64,000 nucleotides of DNA from PALSA-1296 sp037143335 (GCA_037143335.1 JBAWZA010000006.1:1-64000); one strand, 5' to 3'. Shown: positions 53,460 to 62,611, counted from the first letter of the stretch. A program made the numbers and translations. The notes: generated by a model not told the origin, from the letters alone.

Positions 53460-53605
53460 GAGTATGTGGTGTTTTGAACTACTGAGAATGAGTTTTTCGA
53501 TACTCTTCGTTCCCTTAAGTAAAAATGTTTGTTTCGGAAACGGATTTTTAAGATTTTCAGTTATTTGCGTGTAACAACATCTAATGTAGGGACGTATATA
53601 CACCA

Positions 53606-54055
53606 GTGGAAATAGGACAGGAGATCAAACAGTCGAAATTTAAGAACGAGTACCACAAACTCGCAATTAATTTAGGCTTCACCTCAAGTTGGATCGAGCG
53701 AGTAGCGGCTACGAAGCTGAAGGCATACAACTTGACACCACAGCAATACAATGTCCTGCGAATACTTCGGGGACAGCACGGCAATCCAGCGACGATCAAT
53801 CTCGTGACAGAGCGAATGATTGATAAAAGCTCAAACGCTTCCAGGTTGGTAGAGAAGTTAGTCCAGAAAGAATTAGTCATACGACGCGAATGTCCGAGTG
53901 ATAGGAGACAAGTAGATGTCGTGATCAGTGAAAGCGGACTAAAGCTGCTTGCAGAAATTGATGTCCTGGAAGATCATTGGCTTAATGCACTCGAAGGAAT
54001 TAGCGAGAGCGAGGCGCAAGAACTCAATAGATTACTTGATAAGTTACGGGGTTAG
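53606..54055 (+). CDS. MarR family transcriptional regulator
   Basis: A 149-residue winged-helix regulator with a GTG start. LTPQQYNVLRILRGQHGNPA begins the DNA-binding domain, TERMIDKSSNASRLVEKLVQ is the recognition helix and ELVIRRECPSDRRQVDVVIS the wing, with the usual D-R-R motif. N- and C-terminal helices (EIGQEIKQSKFKNEYHKLAI; SEAQELNRLLDKLRG) make the dimer. It lies 27 bases before the small Fe-S protein gene and is divergent from the DUF2723 gene; the 146-base gap should hold its operator. Confidence 0.92.
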   Translation: MEIGQEIKQSKFKNEYHKLAINLGFTSSWIERVAATKLKAYNLTPQQYNVLRILRGQHGNPATINLVTERMIDKSSNASRLVEKLVQKELVIRRECPSDRRQVDVVISESGLKLLAEIDVLEDHWLNALEGISESEAQELNRLLDKLRG

Positions 54056-54082
54056 TACCAACGAACACGATTATTGAAATCT

Positions 54083-54328
54083 ATGAGGGACGTTGTTAGA
54101 GAGTACACAAACGGGGAGATAACAGTTATTTGGAAAAGTGCACTCTGTGTACATTCAGGAAAATGTTTTGGCGGATTACCCGAAGTTTTTCATCCATGGG
54201 AAATTCCGTGGATTTCGGTAGGGCAGAGCGATAGCGAGCGAATCATTACGCAAGTAAAGCGCTGTCCGTCGGGAGCATTAACGATCAAAGATATTACTCT
54301 GACATCTGATGAAGTAAAAAAAGTGTAG
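54083..54328 (+). CDS. Small Fe-S protein, Fer4_19/YjdI-like
   Basis: An 81-residue protein. IWKSALCVHSGKCFGGLPEVF and VKRCPSGALTI match the divergent 4Fe-4S mono-cluster (Fer4_19) family, with C-x5-C and a later C-P-S-G-A. Only three Cys are obvious, with His28 nearby, as usual in this family. The ATG at 54083 is preferred to a TTG three codons earlier. Its close link to the MarR gene suggests redox- or stress-responsive control. Two hairpins follow; the second, at 54425-54457, is a terminator. Confidence 0.85.
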   Translation: MRDVVREYTNGEITVIWKSALCVHSGKCFGGLPEVFHPWEIPWISVGQSDSERIITQVKRCPSGALTIKDITLTSDEVKKV

Positions 54329-54368
54329 TGATGATGATGAAAAGTTGAAGCTAATGCCGAAAGGCAAA

Positions 54369-54417
54369 CGCTGCCTGCAGATGATGAATGATGAAAAGGT
54401 GATGAATGCAGGCAGCG
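54369..54417. other. Long-loop hairpin in intergenic DNA
   Basis: CGCTGCCTGCA (54369-54379) and TGCAGGCAGCG (54407-54417) are a perfect 11-bp inverted repeat with a 27-base loop made of ATGATGAA-type repeats. It is not followed by a T-run and stands just before the terminator hairpin. It may be the body of a small RNA or a 3' stability element. Confidence 0.55.
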
Positions 54418-54424
54418 CTTCATT

Positions 54425-54457
54425 ACGGCGCGGAGAGATCCGCGCCGTGTTTATTTT
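54425..54457 (+). terminator. Intrinsic terminator of the MarR/Fe-S operon
   Basis: ACGGCGCGGA (54425-54434), a GAGA tetraloop and TCCGCGCCGT (54439-54448) form a perfect 10-bp GC-rich stem, followed by GTTTATTTT. It lies about 100 bases downstream of the Fe-S gene. Confidence 0.85.
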
Positions 54458-54498
54458 AAATGAGATATAATGAAGGCTATCAGGTTATAGTGGCGAGG

Positions 54499-55659
54499 TC
54501 ATTTCATCAGACGCAATACCACTGCATCACAGAATCTATAACCTTTTGTTGTAAGTGAGATGTGATTCTTTGATTGAGTAATCATTCCTTCATCTTTTAG
54601 CATCTGAAGCTCGGGGTGAATCAAAAGATCTTCTCCAAAAGTATTCTGAAAATTTTTGAGATCAATACCTATTGAGCGCAGTTGGCAGAACAGATTTTCG
54701 GTTCGACGTTTGATTAGTGGAAGAGATTCAGAATTTATACGAGGTATCTTTCCGTCTGTAATCATTGCGCCATATTGATCGAGCGACGACACATTCCAAG
54801 CTCTGGTGCCTCCAAGAAATTCATGTGCCGATGGTCCAAATGACACATAATCTTTCTGTCCGTCCCAATACACTAGATTATGATGTGCTCGAGTGTCAGG
54901 AGATTTTGCATAGTTAGAGATTTCGTACTGTTCAAATCCGCCTTCAATAATCCGTGTCTGAACGAATTCGAATAAGTCTGCAGCTTCTTCATTCGACATT
55001 TCACCAACTTGGCCAAGTTTCACCATTCGATTGAGTGGTGTGCCTTCTTCAACCGTGAGATTGTACGCACTGAGATGATTGGTTTCTAGTGCGAGTGCTT
55101 GATCGAGTGAATATGATAATGTTTCTTTGGTTTGGCCTGGAAGAGCGAACATAAGATCGAGACTGACATTATCAAAACCAGCGGAACGTGCTATTTTGAT
55201 AGCAGAGCGTGCTTCATCAGCAGAATGAATTCGTGAGAGCCAACGGAGTTCGTCTTCATTGAACGATTGAACGCCAAAACTCAAACGATTCACTCCAAGC
55301 TCTCGATAGCTATTGAGTTTATAGGGAGTAACGGTGCCTGGATTGCACTCAAGTGTGAACTCTGCCGACTCAGAGAGCGAAAAATATTTTTTGAAATGCG
55401 AGATGATGGTTGCTAATTCGTCAGGCTCCAATAGGGAAGGAGTACCACCTCCGAAAAATACTGTTTGCAAGATTCTACCCAGTAACTCCGGATGAGCAGC
55501 AAGTTTTAAGTCAACCTCTTGACAAATCAGTTTGACGAATTGTGATTGCGAACTCCTATCTTCGATTGAGTAGAAATCACAATACACACACTTAGTATCA
55601 CAAAATGGAATATGAAAATAAGCAGATAAGCTGCGCTCGCTTCCCGTTCTGTTTTCCAT
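54499..55659 (-). CDS. hemW: HemW-like radical SAM heme chaperone
   Basis: A 386-residue radical SAM protein. FHIPFCDTKCVYCDF holds the C-x3-C-x2-C cluster motif (Cys20, 24, 27); FFGGGTPSLLEPDEL, LECNPGTVTPYKL and LSFGVQSFNEDELRWL are HemW/HemN-family segments. The C-terminal domain contains NLVYWDGQKDYVSFGPSAHE and a winged-helix-like end. HemW lacks coproporphyrinogen oxidase activity and inserts heme into proteins, though genes are often labelled hemN. It is 26 bases downstream of the signal peptidase gene lepB and is probably in one operon with lepA-lepB. Confidence 0.9.
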   Translation of the reverse strand: MENRTGSERSLSAYFHIPFCDTKCVYCDFYSIEDRSSQSQFVKLICQEVDLKLAAHPELLGRILQTVFFGGGTPSLLEPDELATIISHFKKYFSLSESAEFTLECNPGTVTPYKLNSYRELGVNRLSFGVQSFNEDELRWLSRIHSADEARSAIKIARSAGFDNVSLDLMFALPGQTKETLSYSLDQALALETNHLSAYNLTVEEGTPLNRMVKLGQVGEMSNEEAADLFEFVQTRIIEGGFEQYEISNYAKSPDTRAHHNLVYWDGQKDYVSFGPSAHEFLGGTRAWNVSSLDQYGAMITDGKIPRINSESLPLIKRRTENLFCQLRSIGIDLKNFQNTFGEDLLIHPELQMLKDEGMITQSKNHISLTTKGYRFCDAVVLRLMK

Positions 55660-55685
55660 CTGTGATTAGGAATTGCGATGAAGGG

Positions 55686-56642
55686 TTAGTGAACTCCATG
55701 CAATATTCTATCCCAACGAATATGGAATTTCTGCACTTCGTCTGGATCGCCTTCGGTAGGCGCGTACGGCGGATTAAACATGGACCAATAAATAAAGAGA
55801 CCACTGCCTATCACATTATCAACCGGAGCGAATCCCCAATAGCGTGAATCGAGTGAGTTGTCGCGGTTATCACCCATCATCCAAAGGTAGTCACGCTCGA
55901 CGGTATAGGAAGATACAGGCTTTGTATCAATCAGAACGATACCATTTTCCATATCTACTTTATGATCTTCTCTTGCAATAAAAACTGCCCACTGCTCGTA
56001 GTTACTCGCATTGAGTTTTATTACCTCACCCTTTTTTGGAACGTGAATCGGTCCGTAATTATCACGATTCCAATTGCTGATTCCTTTTGGAAAGAGATTA
56101 CCACCTGGCTCAGGATGACCTTTCGGCATGGTGTCATTGGAGGTGATCCATTTTTCGGGATTCACCATTGCTACGCCATTGACATACACTTGCTTATTGC
56201 GAACTTCAATATTATCACCTGGGATACCGATACAACGCTTGATGTAATTCACATTCTTTTCCATCGGGATGATCTCATCGCGATTTCCAGGGAATTCGAA
56301 CACAACCACATCTCCACGATCGACTTTGAAGGTGTTGAAGCCGATATGCGGAATCTTGACATTCGTGAATGGCAGGTACTTCGGTGACTTGAAGCTATAG
56401 GCAAGCTTGTTAACGAAGAGGTAATCACCGACGAGCAATGAATTTTTCATTGACCCCGTTGGAATTCGAAAAGCCTCAACAAAAAATGATCGAATACCAA
56501 TGGCGATAAGTGCTGCGATAATCAGCGACCGCCAGAAGCCATCTTTTTTCTTTACTGGCTTTACATTCTTTGAGGACGCTTTAGATCCAGCCTCTGTGCG
56601 AAGCTCTTCTAACGTTTTTTGTTTTGGCTCTTGTTTTGCCAT
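55686..56642 (-). CDS. lepB: Signal peptidase I (LepB)
   Basis: A 318-residue protein. One membrane helix (WRSLIIAALIAIGIRSFFVE) precedes the catalytic Ser64 in FRIPTGSMKNSLL and Lys135 in VNYIKRCIGIPGD; box E MGDNRDNSLDSRYWG is near the end. Insertions between the boxes make it longer than E. coli-like minimal forms, as common in Bacteroidota. It cleaves signal peptides of the many secreted proteins in this window. It lies 102 bases downstream of lepA, the classical lepA-lepB neighbourhood. Confidence 0.95.
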   Translation of the reverse strand: MAKQEPKQKTLEELRTEAGSKASSKNVKPVKKKDGFWRSLIIAALIAIGIRSFFVEAFRIPTGSMKNSLLVGDYLFVNKLAYSFKSPKYLPFTNVKIPHIGFNTFKVDRGDVVVFEFPGNRDEIIPMEKNVNYIKRCIGIPGDNIEVRNKQVYVNGVAMVNPEKWITSNDTMPKGHPEPGGNLFPKGISNWNRDNYGPIHVPKKGEVIKLNASNYEQWAVFIAREDHKVDMENGIVLIDTKPVSSYTVERDYLWMMGDNRDNSLDSRYWGFAPVDNVIGSGLFIYWSMFNPPYAPTEGDPDEVQKFHIRWDRILHGVH

Positions 56643-56744
56643 TAGTTGTTGTAGATGTTAATAGGTGGATGGTTTTGCAAACGCATCTCGTACAAATAAT
56701 TTTGATGAGAACTACGCAAGAATACAGAACCGATCCCCATCACT

Positions 56745-58574
56745 TTAATCCGAAATTTGCAAAATTGCTAAGAAAGCTTCTTGCGGCACTTCGATTCTTC
56801 CGACTTGCTTCATACGCTTCTTGCCTTCTTTCTGTTTCTCCAAGAGCTTGCGTTTACGAGATATGTCACCTCCATAACACTTCGCTGTTACATCTTTACG
56901 CATCGCACTAATACTCTCGCGTGCGATGATTTTCGCTCCAATAGCGGCTTGGATGGCTACTTCGAACATGTGGCGTGGAATGAGCTGGCGAAGTTTAGTG
57001 CACAATTTTTTGCCCCACTCAAATGCTTTATCTCGATGTACAATTGTGCTGAAGGCATCAACAGGATCGCCGTTCAGAAGTATATCTAACTTTACAAGAT
57101 CGGACTGGCGGTACTCTAAGAATTCGTAATCAAGTGAAGCATATCCGCGCGAAATAGATTTCAACTTGTCATAAAAATCGAAGATGATTTCCGAGAGTGG
57201 AAACTCATACTGAATATCTGCTCGAGTGGCGTCAATATACGTAGTGGTTTTATAGATAGCCCTACGTTCAGTTGCCAATTTCATAATCGCACCGACATAC
57301 TCCGATGGCACAATGATTTGTGCGCGCACATAAGGTTCTTCGATATACTCGATATGGCCTGGAGGTGGCATGGATGAAGGGTTGTCAACAACGACTATTT
57401 CTGCGGATGTCGTAGTGACTCTGTACTCTACGTTCGGCACAGTCGTAACGAGCGACTGATTGAACTCGCGCTCGAGTCGCTCTTGGATGATCTCCATGTG
57501 GAGCAGACCCAAGAATCCGCAACGGAATCCGAAGCCGAGTGCAACAGATGTTTCAGGTTCGAAAATCAATGACGAGTCATTCAGCGCAAGTCGATCGAGA
57601 GAGTCGCGAAGCTCGGTGTACGCTTCTGCGTTTTGCGGGTAGAGTCCCGCGAAAACCATCGGCTTCGATTCCTTAAATCCTGAGATTGGCTCTGAAGCAG
57701 AATTACGGAAAGATGTGATGGTATCGCCAACGCGAGTATCCTTGATATTCTTCACACCTGCAATTAAATAGCCGACATCACCTGCGGTGAGAGATTTTTT
57801 CTCTTCTCTACCTAATCTGAGAGTTCCGATTTCTTCGACTCGGTACTTTGTCTTGTTCGACATGAACATAATCTCGTCACCAACCGAGATTGTACCATCA
57901 AATACTCTGATATAGACGATCGAGCCTCGGTACGAATCAAAAATTGAATCGAAAATAAGACAGCGGAGCGTACCGCTCGGGTCGCCTTCAGGCGGCGGAA
58001 TGCGTAAGCGAATCGCTTCGAGTACTTCAGGAATTCCAATTCCTGCTTTTGCACTTGCAAGGAGAATATCTTCTTTCTTGCAACCGAGTAATTCTATAAT
58101 CTGGTTCGAGACTTCATCAATCATTGCTGATTGCAAATCTACTTTATTGAGCACAGGAATAATTTCAAGTCCAGCATTAATGGCGAGGTAGAGATTTGTA
58201 ATTGTCTGCGCCTCGACGCCTTGTGTTGCATCCACCACAAGTATTGCACCTTCACAAGCAGCGAGTGAACGGGATACTTCGTACGTGAAATCCACATGCC
58301 CCGGAGTATCTACCATGTTGTAGATATATTCATTTGGCTCCAATTCATTCGGGAGGAGTAGGTTGGCAGGTGGTTTATACTTCATCATGATCGCATGAAG
58401 TTTGATCGTGATACCTCTCTCTTGCTCGAGATCCATATCGTCGAGTACCTGATTATACTCCATCTCACGAGCGGCAATCGTTTTGGTCTCAAGCAATAGC
58501 TTGTCAGCCAAAGTGGATTTGCCATGGTCAATGTGAGCAATAATGCAGAAATTCCGTATGTGTTCGAGTTTCAC
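56745..58574 (-). CDS. lepA: Elongation factor 4 (LepA)
   Basis: A 609-residue translational GTPase. The GTP-binding motifs are AHIDHGKSTLADKLL (G1), DTPGHVDFTYEVSRSL (G3) and LNKVDL (G4). LepA-specific segments are FRCGFLGLLHMEIIQERLER and the basic C-terminal KRMKQVGRIEVPQEAFLAIL. The GTG at 58574 gives the normal family start; the 32 codons upstream in frame look unrelated. It helps back-translocate ribosomes or assist initiation under stress. First gene of the lepA-lepB-hemW set. Confidence 0.95.
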   Translation of the reverse strand: MKLEHIRNFCIIAHIDHGKSTLADKLLLETKTIAAREMEYNQVLDDMDLEQERGITIKLHAIMMKYKPPANLLLPNELEPNEYIYNMVDTPGHVDFTYEVSRSLAACEGAILVVDATQGVEAQTITNLYLAINAGLEIIPVLNKVDLQSAMIDEVSNQIIELLGCKKEDILLASAKAGIGIPEVLEAIRLRIPPPEGDPSGTLRCLIFDSIFDSYRGSIVYIRVFDGTISVGDEIMFMSNKTKYRVEEIGTLRLGREEKKSLTAGDVGYLIAGVKNIKDTRVGDTITSFRNSASEPISGFKESKPMVFAGLYPQNAEAYTELRDSLDRLALNDSSLIFEPETSVALGFGFRCGFLGLLHMEIIQERLEREFNQSLVTTVPNVEYRVTTTSAEIVVVDNPSSMPPPGHIEYIEEPYVRAQIIVPSEYVGAIMKLATERRAIYKTTTYIDATRADIQYEFPLSEIIFDFYDKLKSISRGYASLDYEFLEYRQSDLVKLDILLNGDPVDAFSTIVHRDKAFEWGKKLCTKLRQLIPRHMFEVAIQAAIGAKIIARESISAMRKDVTAKCYGGDISRKRKLLEKQKEGKKRMKQVGRIEVPQEAFLAILQISD

Positions 58575-58905
58575 GTGTTCGTAGTAAGGTCGTTTTTTGC
58601 TTAGCGACGTTAAACACGCAGGAGTAGGGAAATGCTCCGAAGCTAGAATCCCCTCTGTGCCGAATACCAATAGTCTTCGATACCGTCACTGATGATGTGG
58701 AAATGGATGCGCACCTAACCAACATCGATAGACAGTTGATTTGGTGTTTAGATCAGCTGGACTTCCCTCGATTGAATGAACCGCTCATAATTTGTTCTGG
58801 TAGGAATGAAGGAACAATGCTATCGAATTCATCTTGCATCCCAATACTACGTTAATATGATTGTGTTATGAGACAGACAACAAAATATTATTCTTGCACA
58901 AAGAA
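58575..58905. other. Intergenic region before lepA; no convincing gene
   Basis: This stretch of about 330 bases separates the peroxiredoxin terminator from lepA. It must hold the lepA promoter. Short frames exist on both strands (for example 28 codons on the minus strand around 58750-58830), but none shows a recognisable domain. No tRNA or strong hairpin was seen. Confidence 0.6.
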
Positions 58906-58940
58906 AAAAACTCCAAACCTCGGTGAGATTCGGAGTTTTT
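58906..58940 (-). terminator. Intrinsic terminator of the peroxiredoxin gene
   Basis: AAAAACTCC and GGAGTTTTT form the outer stem, with a weaker CTC/GAG stem inside; on the minus strand the hairpin is followed by a run of T. It lies 20 bases past the peroxiredoxin stop. Confidence 0.85.
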
Positions 58941-58960
58941 CGCGGTTAATTCGCACGATA

Positions 58961-59596
58961 TTACTTTACCGGCTGAGGCGTCGTGCGAAGATAGGATTTG
59001 ATCTTCGTGACACCTTGCGGAAATTTTGCTTCAAGTTCAGAATCAGGCACCGAAGGTTTTACAATCATGTCATCTCCGTCTTTCCAATCCACGGGAGTTG
59101 CAACGTCGTATTTTTCTGCAATCTGAAGTGAATCAATGCAGCGAAGAATTTCTTTGAAATTCCTACCAGTTGATGATGGGTACTCCATCGAAAGTTTTAC
59201 TTTCTTATCAGGCCCGACGATATAGACTGCGCGGATCGTCTGCTTTCCCGATGAGTTCGGATGAATGAGATCGTACATATTCGAGACTTTGGAATCGTCA
59301 TCACCGATAACAGGATAATTCATCGCCGTACATTGAGTCTCGTCAATATCTTTATTCCATTCGTTATGTACGCTGACTGAATCAATGCTGAGTCCGATGA
59401 CCTTCGTATTTCTTTTCTCGAACTCGGGCATCAGCTTTGCAACTGCGCCAAGTTCTGTTGTGCATACTGGAGTAAAATCTTCCGGATAGGAAAAGAACAT
59501 TGCCCATTTACCATCCATCCATGTATGAAAAGTAATCTCTCCTTCAGTTGTCTTTGCCGTAAAATTCGGCGCTTCTTCACCTAATCCTATACTCAT
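58961..59596 (-). CDS. 1-Cys peroxiredoxin (Prx6 type)
   Basis: A 211-residue peroxiredoxin. The peroxidatic Cys45 is in SYPEDFTPVCTTELGAVAKL, the Prx6 form of the P-x3-T-x2-C motif, and the long C-terminal domain (ILRCIDSLQIAEKYDVATPV, DWKDGDDMIV) is typical of this subgroup. Other Cys are present but not in the usual resolving position. It reduces H2O2 and organic peroxides. It lies 44 bases downstream of gyrB and ends in its own terminator. Confidence 0.93.
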   Translation of the reverse strand: MSIGLGEEAPNFTAKTTEGEITFHTWMDGKWAMFFSYPEDFTPVCTTELGAVAKLMPEFEKRNTKVIGLSIDSVSVHNEWNKDIDETQCTAMNYPVIGDDDSKVSNMYDLIHPNSSGKQTIRAVYIVGPDKKVKLSMEYPSSTGRNFKEILRCIDSLQIAEKYDVATPVDWKDGDDMIVKPSVPDSELEAKFPQGVTKIKSYLRTTPQPVK

Positions 59597-59640
59597 ATAT
59601 TTGTCAGTTAATATTAAAATTAATAAATCTCAGGCATTCC

Positions 59641-61638
59641 CTACACATCCAAATTCCTTACATACGTCGCATTCTTTTCGATGAAGGCGCGGCGGGGTTC
59701 GACTTCGTCGCCCATGAGGGTTTCGAAGACATCGGCGGCGGCGGATGCGGATTCGATGTTTACGCGGAGCAGTGTGCGCGTTTCGGGATTCATCGTTGTG
59801 CTCCAGAGCTGTTCGGGATTCATCTCGCCTAATCCTTTGAAGCGCGAGATCACAATGCCTTTCATATCCGGTGCAACGGGCGTTGCGACCGAACCTTCGT
59901 CCGCTACGAAATCCTGATCTTCGGCGACTTCCTCTTCGTCCTTGCCGTTCTTGCGCGCAGCTTTGATGCGCTTCAAAATTTCATCGCGCTCTTCGTCGTT
60001 GTAGGCGTAAAATTCCTGCTTGCCTTTTTTCACTTTATAGAGCGGTGGTTGTGCGATGTAGATATTTCCGTTCTCGATCAAGTCGCGCATGTGATTATAA
60101 AATAGCGTCAGTATCAGCGTGCGTATATGCGCGCCGTCAATATCAGCATCAGCCATCAGGATGACTTTACCGTAACGCAACTTCAGCAAATCTTGTCCTT
60201 CGCCAATTCCTACTCCGAGCGCCGTGAAAATATTTCTGACCTCTTCGTTCTCGAGCATCTTATGCAAGCGCGCTTTCTGCACGTTCAAGATTTTTCCTTT
60301 TAGTGGAAGAATCGCTTGGAATCTTCTATCGCGTCCTTGCTTTGCGGAGCCACCTGCGGAATCACCCTCGACTAAATAAATTTCGCAATGCTCCGGATCA
60401 GTGATCGAGCAATCGGCGAGCTTGCCAGGAAGCGCCGAGTTCTCCAGCGAATTTTTGCGGCGCACCATATCTTTCGCCTTACGGGCGGCTTCACGAGCTT
60501 CGGCAGCGCGAGTTACTTTTTCAATGATTCGTTTGCCTATCGGTGCATTCTCTTCGAGGAAAGCGGCAAGCTGTTCGCTCAAAATAGACTGCACAATTCC
60601 TGCAACGTCGCCGTTGCCGAGCTTTGTCTTGGTTTGTCCTTCGAACTGTGGTTCAGCGACTTTGACGGAGATGATAGCCGTCAACCCTTCGCGGAAATCA
60701 TCTCCTGTTAAGGAGATCTTATCCGACTTGATGAGATTATTTTTCTGCGCCCACGTATTCATCGTACGCGTCAGCGCCGTCTTGAAACCTGCTACGTGCG
60801 TACCGCCTTCATGAGTATTAATGTTATTGACATACGAAAAAAGATTTTCGTTGTAGCTATCGTTATACTCGAAGCAAATTTCGACTGGCGTATTCTCCTT
60901 CATGCCCTCGACAAAAACAGGCTTATGAAGTGAAATTTTATTCCGATCGGTATGCTTTACGAAATCGCGCAAGCCACCCTTGGCATGAAAAACTTCCTCC
61001 TCCTTTGAGCGCTCATCGCGCATCTTCACCGTTACTGTAGGGTTCAAGAAGGAAAGCTCCATCATACGTTCGCGCAAGTAATCGAAACGCATCACGATAG
61101 AAGGCTTGAAAATTTCTGCATCAGGCAACCACGTTACTTTCGTGCCCGTGATCTTCGTCTTGCCGATGACCTTTACTTTATCTTTCGGATCGCCCTTCTC
61201 GTAGCGTTGAAAAAATATTTCACCGTTCTGATACACTTCAACTTCGCACCACTCGCTCAGTGCATTCACGACCGAAGCACCAACGCCGTGAAGTCCGCCC
61301 GATACCTTATAGACATTCTTATCAAACTTTCCGCCGGCATGAAGGACAGTCATAACGACCTGAATCGCGCTTACCTTTTCGGTCGGATGAATTCCTGTAG
61401 GAATTCCGCGTCCGTTATCAATGACGGTACACGAGCCATCTTCGTTGAGCGTTACCGAAATCTCGGAAGCGTGGCCAGCAAGAACTTCGTCAATGGAGTT
61501 ATCAACGATCTCATAGACAAGGTGATGCAGTCCGCGCGGACCCACATCGCCGATATACATAGCGGGCCGTTTCCGAACCGCCTCAAGCCCCTTAAGAATC
61601 TGAATATCCTGCGCGCCGTAGTCTTGTGTTTTAGCCAT
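59641..61638 (-). CDS. gyrB: DNA gyrase subunit B
   Basis: A 665-residue GyrB. GHKL ATPase: VRKRPAMYIGDVGPRGLHHL, DNGRGIPTGIHPTEKVSA and GGLHGVGASVVNALS. TOPRIM: LVEGDSAGGSAKQGRDRRFQ and DADIDGAHIRTLILTL. The C-terminal MKGIVISRFKGLGEMNPEQL is typical. An acidic insert (ARKNGKDEEEVAEDQDFVAD) lies in the TOPRIM region, as in related bacteria. The ATG at 61638 is used. GyrA is not in the window. ParE could be confused, but the FKGLGEMNPEQLWSTTMNPE sequence supports GyrB. Confidence 0.95.
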   Translation of the reverse strand: MAKTQDYGAQDIQILKGLEAVRKRPAMYIGDVGPRGLHHLVYEIVDNSIDEVLAGHASEISVTLNEDGSCTVIDNGRGIPTGIHPTEKVSAIQVVMTVLHAGGKFDKNVYKVSGGLHGVGASVVNALSEWCEVEVYQNGEIFFQRYEKGDPKDKVKVIGKTKITGTKVTWLPDAEIFKPSIVMRFDYLRERMMELSFLNPTVTVKMRDERSKEEEVFHAKGGLRDFVKHTDRNKISLHKPVFVEGMKENTPVEICFEYNDSYNENLFSYVNNINTHEGGTHVAGFKTALTRTMNTWAQKNNLIKSDKISLTGDDFREGLTAIISVKVAEPQFEGQTKTKLGNGDVAGIVQSILSEQLAAFLEENAPIGKRIIEKVTRAAEAREAARKAKDMVRRKNSLENSALPGKLADCSITDPEHCEIYLVEGDSAGGSAKQGRDRRFQAILPLKGKILNVQKARLHKMLENEEVRNIFTALGVGIGEGQDLLKLRYGKVILMADADIDGAHIRTLILTLFYNHMRDLIENGNIYIAQPPLYKVKKGKQEFYAYNDEERDEILKRIKAARKNGKDEEEVAEDQDFVADEGSVATPVAPDMKGIVISRFKGLGEMNPEQLWSTTMNPETRTLLRVNIESASAAADVFETLMGDEVEPRRAFIEKNATYVRNLDV

Positions 61639-61809
61639 CAAAGATAAGAGTGTTTAATTCCGAGAAAACATGCCCAAAACAGGCATTTTTCACGCTATTT
61701 TAGAACAGAAAAAACAAGGTTAAGGCTCCGCAGGATGTGCACATAATTGGGTAATTTGAACGTTTGTTATCTGTCTGCGTTGCCTAAGCTTTAGAAGCCT
61801 TTTTTCAAT

Positions 61810-62181
61810 ATGAATTACTTGATCATTTTACTTTCAGCGGCAGGGTTAGTTGGAGTTGGTTGGTTATATAGAAGAACCACAAAATCAACGACTCATCTTG
61901 CCCAATCGAAGCAAGTTAATGAAGGTGTTCGCAGAATTAATGCGAATGAAAGAGACGAAATTCGCTCAAAAACCAATCTATTTACTTCGCAGTCAGGCAA
62001 CGAGAATCGAAGGTTCTTCATAGACATAAAGGAAGATGCAAACGGCAAGAAGTTCATGTCCATTTCTGAATTGAAAAAAGAATTAGGTGGTGAGAAGGGC
62101 TTCACTATAGTCATCCTTAATCATGAAATAGAAGGATTCAAAAAAGCTTTTGAGAGGAGTTATGGGTTTATGAAGGGTTAG
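61810..62181 (+). CDS. Unknown protein with N-terminal membrane helix
   Basis: A 123-residue protein. It opens with a membrane helix (YLIILLSAAGLVGVGWLYRR), then a polar linker and a small alpha/beta region (NRRFFIDIKEDANGKKFMSI, LKKELGGEKGFTIVILNHEI). I do not recognise the family. It is divergent from gyrB with 171 bases between starts and lies at the left side of the accessory patch containing the restriction genes. Confidence 0.65.
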   Translation: MNYLIILLSAAGLVGVGWLYRRTTKSTTHLAQSKQVNEGVRRINANERDEIRSKTNLFTSQSGNENRRFFIDIKEDANGKKFMSISELKKELGGEKGFTIVILNHEIEGFKKAFERSYGFMKG

Positions 62182-62206
62182 TAATTTTCAGAAAAACAGG
62201 AAGATT

Positions 62207-62500
62207 CTACATCTCTCCACTCGGTAAATGCTTTATTTCTTCCAGAGACATATTACCATTCCACCAAACATACCAGTGTCGATTGTTGTGTACTAAATAC
62301 TTCTCCACGCCTTCAAAATTTTCTGAGTCACCAGAAATAGCTGTATGATAGACAGATTGGTCATTCCAAGCTTTTAACAGAACATCAAGATGTTCTTGAT
62401 CGGGTACATCATCCTTCCAAAATTGAATTGGCAATTCGTTTTCAAACTGCACAGAATCCCAAAAACCATTTTCGTCAAAATGCAAAGCCTCGTATCTCAT
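62207..62500 (-). CDS. Small acidic protein of unknown function
   Basis: A 97-residue acidic protein (MRYEALHFDENGFWDSVQFE; HNNRHWYVWWNGNMSLEEIK), rich in Trp, Asp and Glu, with no signal peptide or membrane helix. The family is not recognised. It is convergent with the 61810 gene and divergent from the controller gene at 62612, with a 111-base gap that contains the controller operator. Whether it belongs to the restriction system is unknown. Confidence 0.65.
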   Translation of the reverse strand: MRYEALHFDENGFWDSVQFENELPIQFWKDDVPDQEHLDVLLKAWNDQSVYHTAISGDSENFEGVEKYLVHNNRHWYVWWNGNMSLEEIKHLPSGEM

Positions 62501-62563
62501 ACTTCAAAAAAAGTCGTAAAGGTCTAATAACAGATCATTAAACAAATGATCCGTGGATTATGT

Positions 62564-62607
62564 GACTCATAGTCCGTTGACTTTTATACTACAATGTTGT
62601 AGTTTTG
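62564..62607 (+). promoter_or_regulatory. C-box-like operator and promoter of the controller gene
   Basis: GACTCATAGTC (62564-62574) fits the inverted-repeat GACTnnnAGTC core of C-protein operators in restriction systems. A second GACT half-site is at 62579-62582. TTG at 62576-62578, a 21-base spacer and TAGTTTTG at 62600-62607 form a -33/-7 promoter inside this region, and ACTACAA/TTGTAGT (62588-62603) is a further perfect inverted repeat overlapping the -7. Transcription should begin at about the GTG at 62612, giving a leaderless controller mRNA, as reported for some C genes. Confidence 0.65.
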
Positions 62608-62611
62608 TTCA

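Noticed and set aside
50565..53603. N-terminal extension of the DUF2723 protein from 53603
   Set aside because: The first 48 codons are not protein-like and the family begins at the hydrophobic segment just after the ATG at 53459.
54369..54457. tRNA or tmRNA fragment
   Set aside because: The stems do not form a cloverleaf and no T-arm GTTCGA or CCA end is present.
58528..58725. Separate small gene before lepA
   Set aside because: The frame overlaps the lepA start, shows no domain and looks like intergenic sequence.
62207..62500. DNA methyltransferase or antitoxin partner of the restriction genes
   Set aside because: The 97-residue protein has no methyltransferase motif (no FxGxG or DPPY/NPPY), runs on the opposite strand and is not recognisably an antitoxin.
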